Source: Lachnospiraceae bacterium (GTDB lineage: Bacteria; Bacillota; Clostridia; Lachnospirales; Lachnospiraceae). Taken from it: DNA of 6,556 nucleotides. A model generated the notes under the pieces. The model saw only the letters and a program-made list of their open reading frames with translations. It was not told the DNA's origin and ran no database searches. Below, piece after piece: positions 1-5,616 of this stretch. The position numbers and the translations under genes are program-made. Numbering within the stretch: the stretch's first letter is position 1; every line of letters starts with the position of its first letter. Location of the stretch: positions 1-6,556 of the forward strand of contig JAEDOO010000107.1 in the NCBI GenBank assembly GCA_016301965.1, read 5' to 3'.

Positions 1-64
1 GTAAAGAGTTTGAGAGAATTGGATGTAAATCATAGATAATTCATCAAATGTCCAATGTATGACG

Positions 65-78
65 ATTTCATATGAAAT
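65..78. repeat. Perfect 14-bp palindrome, possible operator
   Basis: ATTTCATATGAAAT is identical to its own reverse complement. It lies about 90 bases upstream of the candidate -35 element, in AT-rich DNA without a recognisable gene. Perfect palindromes of this size are typical of dimeric regulator sites, but I cannot assign it to a known regulator, and AT-rich sequence makes chance occurrence realistic. It has no loop and no T-run, so it is not a terminator. Confidence 0.35.
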
Positions 79-155
79 AATTTGTTTATGATGCAAAATA
101 CAGGAACCGGAAAATATCAGACAAAAATCAGAATAAAATCAATCCTCTGTTTTTG

Positions 156-185
156 TTGTGATTATCTGCTGTGAAGGTGTATACT
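156..185 (+). promoter_or_regulatory. Candidate sigma-A promoter for nth
   Basis: A -10-like hexamer TATACT (180-185) matches the consensus TATAAT at five of six bases. A weaker -35-like TTGTGA (156-161, four of six against TTGACA) lies 18 bases upstream, an acceptable spacing. Transcription would start near base 192, just ahead of the nth ribosome binding site. The surrounding 1-214 region is AT-rich and has no convincing gene, which fits a promoter-bearing intergenic region. This is pattern matching only; AT-rich DNA often yields such hexamers by chance. Confidence 0.4.
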
Positions 186-203
186 GAAGAAAGAATTTTA
201 CAT

Positions 204-212
204 AGGAAGAGG
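204..212 (+). promoter_or_regulatory. Ribosome binding site of nth; bears on start choice
   Basis: The purine tract AGGAAGAGG precedes two possible in-frame GTG starts, at 215 and 221. If the AGAGG part (208-212) pairs with 16S rRNA, the GTG at 221 has the better spacing (8 bases) and the one at 215 is too close. If AGGA (204-207) pairs, the GTG at 215 is well placed (7 bases). An in-frame TAG at 203-205 rules out any start further upstream. Confidence 0.6.
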
Positions 213-214
213 TA

Positions 215-865
215 GTGACTGTGGAGAAGAAGGATCTGGCGCTGGAGGTGATCCGGCGGTTGAAAGAGGAATATCCGCTGGCAGACTGTACGTTGGATTA
301 TGATCATGCGTGGCAGCTTCTGGTGGAAGTGCGTCTGGCAGCGCAGTGTACGGATGCCAGAGTGAATGTGGTGGTAAAAGAGCTGTTTGCAAAGTATCCG
401 GACGTAAATTCGCTGGCAGCGGCTGAACCGGAAGAAATTGAGGAAATCGTTCGTCCCTGTGGCCTGGGAAGGAGTAAAGCACGGGATATCAGTGCTTGCA
501 TGCGTATGCTGAGGGATGAATATGGAGGAAAAGTGCCGGAGGATTTTGACGCGCTATTAAGGCTTCCGGGTGTGGGCAGAAAGAGTGCCAATCTGATCAT
601 GGGGGATGTGTTTGGGAAACCTGCTATCGTTACAGATACCCATTGTATCCGTCTGACAAACCGGATCGGCCTGGTGGATGGAATTAAGGATCCGAAGAGA
701 GTGGAGATGGCCCTTTGGAAGATCGTTCCGCCCGAGGAGGGCAGTGATTTTTGTCATCGACTTGTGTATCATGGACGAGAAGTCTGCACGGCGAGAACGC
801 ATCCTTATTGCGAACGCTGCTGCCTTAAAGATATTTGTAAGAGTTATACAGAAAAGCTGCTGTAA
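215..865 (+). CDS. nth: Endonuclease III (DNA glycosylase/AP lyase)
   Basis: This is a cytoplasmic base-excision repair enzyme that removes oxidised pyrimidines from DNA and nicks the abasic site by beta-elimination. The 216-residue length is close to the 211 of E. coli Nth. The helix-hairpin-helix LPGVGRKSAN (residues 117-126) contains the expected catalytic lysine K123, and VTDTHCIRLTNR (139-150) holds the catalytic aspartate D141. The C-terminal iron-sulfur loop has C191, C199, C202 and C208, plus an extra C203; its first spacing is seven residues, against six in E. coli. The start is a GTG: 215 is given here, but the GTG at 221 (two residues shorter) is about as likely from ribosome binding site spacing. 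The gene follows a candidate promoter and is separated from dus by 84 bases, so it may be its own transcription unit or the head of the downstream run. The identification is very secure. Confidence 0.97.
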   Translation: MTVEKKDLALEVIRRLKEEYPLADCTLDYDHAWQLLVEVRLAAQCTDARVNVVVKELFAKYPDVNSLAAAEPEEIEEIVRPCGLGRSKARDISACMRMLRDEYGGKVPEDFDALLRLPGVGRKSANLIMGDVFGKPAIVTDTHCIRLTNRIGLVDGIKDPKRVEMALWKIVPPEEGSDFCHRLVYHGREVCTARTHPYCERCCLKDICKSYTEKLL

Positions 866-949
866 AATGCTGCTTAAGCACATTAGAGAAAAGATGATCG
901 TGTTCGAAAATCAGCAGACATCATCCAGAAAAAGGAGAATTACAAGCAT

Positions 950-1909
950 ATGCGATTCGTTTTTGCACCCATGGAGGGAATCACGGGCTATATTTTCCGC
1001 ACAGTCCGTCATCGGTATTATGATGATGTGGATGCGTATTATTCACCGTTTTTGTCTCCGGATGCCAATACCTGTTGGGGGAAGAGAGAATACAGAGATA
1101 TTCTTCCGGAAAATAATGAGGGAATTCATCTGATCCCCCAGATCATGGCTTCCCGAAGTGAATATTTTATCCGCTGTGCCAGGCAGCTGCAGAGCATGGG
1201 CTACGAAGAAGTCAATCTGAACCTGGGTTGTCCATCAGGTACTGTGTTTTCTAAGCACAAGGGTTCGGGCATGCTGGCTTATCCGGAAGAACTGAAGGCT
1301 TTTCTGGACAATATTTTTTCGGCCCTTTCTCTGCCGATCACAATAAAAACAAGGATCGGTGTGACAGATCCGGAAGAATTTTATGAGCTTTTGGAGATCT
1401 ACAATCGTTTTCCTATACAAAAGCTGATCATACATCCCCGGGTCCGGTCGGAATTTTACAAGAAGACACCGCATTTGGACATATTTGCCTATGCCGTAAA
1501 GGAAAGTAAAATTCCCTTAAGCTATAATGGCAACATTTTTTCCGTGACCGGATATCAGCAGTTTATGAATCGTTTTCCGGATACGCAGGAGATCATGCTG
1601 GGTCGTGGTCTGGTGGCTAATCCGGGACTAATTGGAGAAATACGGGGGGAGCCTGCGGAGGATGGCCGGCGTATGAAGGATTTTTTGGATGAACTTTTAG
1701 CCGCTTTTGAAGAAAATTGCCCTGGAGAGACACAGCTTCTGTTTAAGCTAAAGGAACAATGGTATTATATGGCCTCTCTGTTTCCGGATCACCAGAGACT
1801 GATCAAGAAAATTCGAAAGGCACAGCATATTTCGGAATACAGAGAATACGTTAACCAGTTGTTTGCGCAGGCCAGGCCGGATACAACATTCGGGTTTTAT
1901 TTTGCCTGA
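950..1909 (+). CDS. tRNA-dihydrouridine synthase (Dus family)
   Basis: This FMN enzyme uses NADPH to reduce specific uridines in tRNA to dihydrouridine. The 319-residue protein begins MRFVFAPMEGITG, the usual Dus opening where the FMN-binding barrel starts. NLNLGCPSG (89-97) carries the catalytic cysteine C94. IKTRIG (132-137) supplies FMN-contacting K133, IHPRVRSEFY (161-170) the H162/R164 pair, and MLGRGLVANP (216-225) the phosphate-binding GRG. The usual NGD/NGG motif reads NGN (193-195). The helical tail after about residue 240 is the tRNA-recognition domain; its KLKEQWYYMASL stretch reminds me of DusC, but I cannot assign the A/B/C subclass or the target uridine. An AAGGAG tract (932-937) lies 12 bases before the ATG, rather far. 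The overlapping frame at 678-1133 is a shadow of nth and dus. The next gene starts 26 bases after the stop, so it probably shares a transcript. Confidence 0.95.
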   Translation: MRFVFAPMEGITGYIFRTVRHRYYDDVDAYYSPFLSPDANTCWGKREYRDILPENNEGIHLIPQIMASRSEYFIRCARQLQSMGYEEVNLNLGCPSGTVFSKHKGSGMLAYPEELKAFLDNIFSALSLPITIKTRIGVTDPEEFYELLEIYNRFPIQKLIIHPRVRSEFYKKTPHLDIFAYAVKESKIPLSYNGNIFSVTGYQQFMNRFPDTQEIMLGRGLVANPGLIGEIRGEPAEDGRRMKDFLDELLAAFEENCPGETQLLFKLKEQWYYMASLFPDHQRLIKKIRKAQHISEYREYVNQLFAQARPDTTFGFYFA

Positions 1910-1935
1910 CAGCTCTTTTTGAGAGAGGAACATCG

Positions 1936-4269
1936 ATGAGAAAGAAAATAAGGAAATATTTAACGCTATTGTTTCTGACGATGATGGCGGCTTTGTTTAC
2001 CGCACCGCATAAAGTATGTGCAGAGGAAACGACGGTTACAGAGCTTAAGGGAAATAGTCAGCTGATCCGGGAGTTAAGCAAAAACTGGAAAAACGTATGT
2101 CGTACGGATCTGTATCAGCAATTTGTGTCCGGAAAAGCCGGGTATGGTACAGATAACGGCCTAAAGGAGTATCAGACAAGGCAGATTCTCGTCTTTGCGG
2201 ATCAGCTCGATGAGGATTATGGTGCCAAAAAGGTATTTTATTACAAAGAAACAGGTACATATTATCTGCAATACGCTACTTTTGAAGATACGAAGTACGC
2301 TTATACAAAGTTAAAAAAGCGTTACGGCGATAACTGTATGCTGGATCAGATCGTGAAAGCGAAAGACTGGCAGCAGTCCGGCGGGGTTTCCTGGGGGGCA
2401 GAGTATACGAAGCTTGATGAGCTCAAAAGGGAGCCCGCTGTAAAAAGACTTGGGACAACGGTTACTGTGGCCGTGGTGGACACGGGTCTTAATGCCAGCC
2501 ATACACTGTTTTCCGGAAGAAGGATTTCTTCGGCCAGCCGAAATCTCGTGGACGACAATGGAGATATTTCGGATGTTACCGGTCACGGTACCCATGTGGC
2601 CGGAATCATAGCAGACTGTACACCGGCACAGGTAGAGCTTTTGGCGGTAAGAATTTTCGATGAAAACGGTCTCTCCAGCTCTTCTCTTCTGCAGGCGGGG
2701 CTTATGTATGCTGTGCAGAACGGCGCGGATGTCATTAACCTGAGTCTGGGGGAGTCGGACCATAAAGCAGGAGAAGACTGGCTGAGCAGCTGTATTTCGG
2801 CAGCCTGGGAGAAAGGCATTCCCATCGTCTGCGCGGCCGGAAACAGCAAAAAAGACGTCAGCACCTGTTATCCCGCCTGTGATGAGAGAACTTTTGCCGT
2901 ATCTGCAATCAATGCGCAGGGAGAGTTCGCAAAAGATTTTACGTCGAAAGAGGGCTCCAATTATGGTTCAGCCATCGACTTTGCCGCTCCGGGAACAGCG
3001 ATCGACAGTGCATCGGCAAAAGATGATCATTCCCTGGTTTCAAAAAGTGGAACATCCATGGCATCTCCCTTTGTGGCAGCGGCGGCAGCATATATAAAAC
3101 TTGCCCTGCCGGATGCCTCTGTGACCGAGACAAAGAACATATTAACGACGTACGCGGTGGATCTTGGTACACCGGGAAAAGATGTGTATTATGGCTATGG
3201 TGTCATTTGCATAGAAAAGCTGCAGCTTGCGCTCCAGAAGTATGCCAGATTGACACTGGAGACATCGTCGATGGTATTTGCAGGAAAGCCCTGCTGTCCG
3301 CAGGTGATGGTAAATGGCATTCCCGCAGGACAGTACAGCGTATCGTATGCCGATAATACCTGCCCGGGAACAGCAAAAGCGATCGTTCAGGGAACAGGAG
3401 TTTTTACAGGATCTGTCAGTGAAGATTTTCGTATTATCTTAGGAAAACCAAGCGTTAAAAGCCTGGACTGTTCCCAAAAGGGGCTTAAGCTTCAGTGGGA
3501 AAGCCTGCCGGGAGCAAAACACTATCTTGTATATCGAAAAAACGACAAAGAATCCTGGAAGAATATCAAAACTCTGAGCAGCACAGAAACTTCGTATACA
3601 GATACCGCGGTATCCGCGGGTAAGACATACCAGTATAAGATCAGCGCTGTCTGCGGTTCCATTGTTTCCTCCTATAGTGCGGAAAAGTCGACCATGTTCG
3701 TCAATGCGGCATCGCTGACAGGAATCAGCAATACAGAAAAAGGTATCACCTTGAAATGGAAAAAAGTGTCGGGATGCAGCGGATATTATATTTATCGCAA
3801 AGCCGCCGGACAGGCATCGTGGCAATATCTGAAGCAGGTAACTTCGGGCTCAACCACAAGCTGTACAGATACAAATACTGTACAGGGGCAGACGTATGTT
3901 TATCAGATCCGCGCGTACAAAAAGAGTGGTAACCAGAAATACAAGGGGGCAGCAGCAAACACGAGATCCCTGATCCGGATTCGAAAAAAGACAGTACCCG
4001 TGCTTAAGAATGAAAAACGGGGAACCATGAAGGTGAGCTGGAAACAGTCTTCAGGAATGGACGGCTATCAGATTCGCTGGTCTACCCAAAAAACCATGGC
4101 ATCCGCAAAGACAATGACGATCCACGGTTCCAAACGCCTGACTGCGACGATCAGCCGTTTGAAGCGGAAGAAAACATATTATGTGCAGGTAAGATCTATG
4201 AAAAAAATGGGAAATGCCATGGTCTATGGACCCTGGAGCGACAAAAAGAGTCTGCGTCTCCGAAAATAA
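1936..4269 (+). CDS. Exported subtilisin-like serine protease (S8) with Ig-like and FN3 repeats
   Basis: A secreted endopeptidase of 777 residues. Residues 1-29 form a Sec signal peptide: basic MRKKIRKY, a hydrophobic core (9-23) and a likely signal peptidase I cut after VCA. Residues about 30-140 look like an I9-type propeptide that folds and inhibits the enzyme before processing. The S8 catalytic domain (about 160-430) has the full triad: D182 in VAVVDTG, H217 in GHGTHVAG and S374 in GTSMASP, with oxyanion N303 in AAGNS. An Ig-like module (about 437-502) and three FN3-type modules (about 504-590, 591-683 and 686-775) follow, probably for binding or spacing. There is no LPXTG sorting signal, lipobox, SLH domain or C-terminal membrane segment, so it is either released or held by an unrecognised means. 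The mature form has 15 cysteines, many for a secreted Firmicutes protein. The ATG follows GAGAGAGGA (1921-1929). Substrate unknown; catalytic competence is inferred from the complete triad. Confidence 0.95.
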   Translation: MRKKIRKYLTLLFLTMMAALFTAPHKVCAEETTVTELKGNSQLIRELSKNWKNVCRTDLYQQFVSGKAGYGTDNGLKEYQTRQILVFADQLDEDYGAKKVFYYKETGTYYLQYATFEDTKYAYTKLKKRYGDNCMLDQIVKAKDWQQSGGVSWGAEYTKLDELKREPAVKRLGTTVTVAVVDTGLNASHTLFSGRRISSASRNLVDDNGDISDVTGHGTHVAGIIADCTPAQVELLAVRIFDENGLSSSSLLQAGLMYAVQNGADVINLSLGESDHKAGEDWLSSCISAAWEKGIPIVCAAGNSKKDVSTCYPACDERTFAVSAINAQGEFAKDFTSKEGSNYGSAIDFAAPGTAIDSASAKDDHSLVSKSGTSMASPFVAAAAAYIKLALPDASVTETKNILTTYAVDLGTPGKDVYYGYGVICIEKLQLALQKYARLTLETSSMVFAGKPCCPQVMVNGIPAGQYSVSYADNTCPGTAKAIVQGTGVFTGSVSEDFRIILGKPSVKSLDCSQKGLKLQWESLPGAKHYLVYRKNDKESWKNIKTLSSTETSYTDTAVSAGKTYQYKISAVCGSIVSSYSAEKSTMFVNAASLTGISNTEKGITLKWKKVSGCSGYYIYRKAAGQASWQYLKQVTSGSTTSCTDTNTVQGQTYVYQIRAYKKSGNQKYKGAAANTRSLIRIRKKTVPVLKNEKRGTMKVSWKQSSGMDGYQIRWSTQKTMASAKTMTIHGSKRLTATISRLKRKKTYYVQVRSMKKMGNAMVYGPWSDKKSLRLRK

Positions 4270-4296
4270 GAAAGTACAGAGAAAATGAGGTAAATT

Positions 4297-5166
4297 ATGA
4301 CGCTGGAAGAAGTAAGAAAAAATATTGACCGCGTAGATGCAAAAATACGGGATCTGTTTACGGAGCGAATGGGACTGGCCGATGAAGTGGCCAGGATCAA
4401 AGCACAGACGGAAGATGTGATCTATAAGCCGGAGAGAGAAGCTGTGATCCTGAAAAAACAGTCTGAGTGCATGGAGCCCCACCTGGTGAAAGAATACCAG
4501 GCCCTGATCAAAAGGATCATGGAGATCAGCCGCAAGTATCAGTATGGCCGCACACTTCAGCTGAGAGATTGTTTCCCCTATACGTTTGAAAAAGAAATAC
4601 AAAAGCCCAGGAAGGTGGCCATGCTGTATAAGGAAGTGTATATCTGCAGAAACTATCAGCGGGAGCAGATCCATACTGCGCAGAATTACGAAGAAATTGC
4701 CCGACAGATCCTGGCAGGAGAAGTTCAGGCGGGTATCGGCATTATCGAAGATATTGGCAAGGGTGAATCGGATGAACTCAATCGTGTGCTCACAGAGCAG
4801 AAATTGTATATTAACCGCTGTCAGGTGGCAGAAGAAGGCTGCGGAAAAAAGAAAGTCGTTGAGTTTTCTGCCAGTCTGGCTGTGCTGCCGGAGCATAACC
4901 GATTGAAAATCTGTTTTGTCTGTCCGAACAGAAGCGGTGCATTAAGCAGCATTTTGTCCATGATCTCAGATTACGGTGTCAATCTGACCGAGATACACTC
5001 CATGCCTTATCAGGACGAAGAGGATTGGAATTACCGCTTTTTTGCCGAATTATCCTTGAATCTTTTGCAGCAGGAAGCGAAGGCTCTGGTGTATCAGCTG
5101 TCCTGTGAAACACAGGATCTGAAGCTCCTTGGCAGTTATTTCTGTGAAGGTGATTTTATCAAATAG
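4297..5166 (+). CDS. Chorismate mutase (AroQ type) with ACT domain and degenerate prephenate dehydratase region
   Basis: Residues 1-85 are an AroQ-fold chorismate mutase, which converts chorismate to prephenate, the precursor of phenylalanine and tyrosine. Against E. coli PheA the active-site residues align as R7 (R11), R24 (R28), K35 (K39), R47 and E48 (R51/E52), S78 (S84) and Q82 (Q88); D48 is replaced by K44. Residues 204-283 are an ACT domain, with SGAL (213-216) and EIHSMP (232-237) where PheA has GAL and ESRP, the phenylalanine-binding motifs. The 118 residues between are much shorter than the roughly 180-residue dehydratase domain. The piece around 130-180 (YEEIARQILAGEVQAGIGII) resembles its first lobe, but the PIENS motif reads IIEDI and the catalytic TRF motif is absent. 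It therefore probably lacks dehydratase activity and acts as a ligand-controlled mutase. The reading frame is intact, so this is not simple decay. It lies 27 bases after the protease gene, with ATGAGG (4285-4290) as ribosome binding site. Confidence 0.85.
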   Translation: MTLEEVRKNIDRVDAKIRDLFTERMGLADEVARIKAQTEDVIYKPEREAVILKKQSECMEPHLVKEYQALIKRIMEISRKYQYGRTLQLRDCFPYTFEKEIQKPRKVAMLYKEVYICRNYQREQIHTAQNYEEIARQILAGEVQAGIGIIEDIGKGESDELNRVLTEQKLYINRCQVAEEGCGKKKVVEFSASLAVLPEHNRLKICFVCPNRSGALSSILSMISDYGVNLTEIHSMPYQDEEDWNYRFFAELSLNLLQQEAKALVYQLSCETQDLKLLGSYFCEGDFIK

Positions 5167-5172
5167 AAAGAC

Positions 5173-5176
5173 AGGA
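5173..5176 (+). promoter_or_regulatory. Ribosome binding site deciding the deoxyribosyltransferase start
   Basis: AGGA lies six bases before the ATG at 5183, an ideal spacing. An earlier in-frame ATG at 5129 would add 18 residues that run inside the end of the chorismate mutase gene and match nothing in the family. The shorter start also begins MKIYLASPFF, which is where family members start. Confidence 0.75.
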
Positions 5177-5182
5177 AAACCT

Positions 5183-5602
5183 ATGAAAATCTATCTGGCA
5201 AGTCCATTTTTTAAAGAAGAAGAGCTGGCCGCTGTCCGAAAAGCGGAAGAAATCCTGGAACACAGAGGATTTACCGTATTCAGTCCCCGAAAATATAAGA
5301 TTGCAGAGGAAAAGCAGGGCAGCCCCGCCTGGTCGAAGGCTGTTTTTATGGCAGATCGCTCCTATATCGACTGGGCAGATGTGGTGGTAATGCTTTACCA
5401 CGGACAGTACAGCGATTCCGGTACAGCCTGGGAGTGCGGCTATGCTTTTGCTACCCATACGCCGGTGTTGGTGGTGCATCTGGGAGAGGATTCTAATTTG
5501 ATGGTTCATGAAGGAAGTCATGCCAATCTGACCATGGATGAACTGAAGACTTATGATTTTGACCGTATGCCTTTGCAGAGGTATACAGGTCCTATGTTTT
5601 AA
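5183..5602 (+). CDS. Nucleoside 2-deoxyribosyltransferase
   Basis: This enzyme moves the 2-deoxyribose of a deoxynucleoside to another base, a salvage route for deoxynucleosides in the cytoplasm. The 139-residue protein is shorter than the roughly 157-residue Lactobacillus enzyme but keeps its active site when aligned from memory. Y4 matches Y7, D58 matches D72, D78 matches D92, and the nucleophile E84 in DSGTAWECGYA matches E98. N105 and M107 in SNLM match N123 and M125, which a neighbouring subunit contributes. The C-terminal NLTMDELKTYDFDRMP also parallels the Lactobacillus tail. This supports a true transferase over a hydrolase of the same fold (such as DNPH1/Rcl), though hydrolysis cannot be excluded. 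Purine or pyrimidine preference is not readable. The start at 5183 is set by the ribosome binding site and by homology. It sits 16 bases after the chorismate mutase stop and 14 bases before the methyltransferase gene. Confidence 0.92.
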   Translation: MKIYLASPFFKEEELAAVRKAEEILEHRGFTVFSPRKYKIAEEKQGSPAWSKAVFMADRSYIDWADVVVMLYHGQYSDSGTAWECGYAFATHTPVLVVHLGEDSNLMVHEGSHANLTMDELKTYDFDRMPLQRYTGPMF

Positions 5603-5616
5603 AAGAGGAAAAATAT

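Noticed and set aside
1..39. Possible tail of an upstream gene (a frame ending in TAA at 37-39, or another ending in TAG at 31-33)
   Set aside because: Both frames are open from the window edge but only 10-12 codons are visible, too few to choose between them or to claim coding.
866..884. Inverted repeat (TGCTT/AAGCA extended by AATG/CATT with one bulged C) just after nth
   Set aside because: It has almost no loop and no T-run follows, so it does not look like a rho-independent terminator. It is probably chance or a weak structure.
678..1133. 151-codon open frame on the + strand bridging nth and dus
   Set aside because: It overlaps two securely identified genes in another frame and shows no motif.
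1913..1925. Small hairpin CTCT...AGAG overlapping the protease ribosome binding site
   Set aside because: A stem of only four A/T-G/C pairs is too weak to support a claim of translational control.
2005..2025. Lipobox-like cysteine in the protease signal peptide (C28)
   Set aside because: The residues before it are His-Lys-Val, which do not fit the lipobox pattern. VCA followed by Glu fits a signal peptidase I site better.
2311..2763. 150-codon open frame on the - strand
   Set aside because: It lies fully antisense to the S8 catalytic domain, has no domain signature, and its composition (Arg, Cys and His rich) is typical of a shadow frame.
4051..4896. 281-codon open frame on the - strand
   Set aside because: It overlaps the protease end and most of the chorismate mutase gene in antisense. 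Its translation is Phe/His/Leu-rich with no recognisable domain, as expected for a shadow of a real gene, and it spans a gene junction on the other strand.
5129..5182. Upstream ATG extending the deoxyribosyltransferase by 18 residues
   Set aside because: The extension lies inside the chorismate mutase gene, matches nothing in the family, and lacks the well-spaced AGGA that precedes the ATG at 5183.
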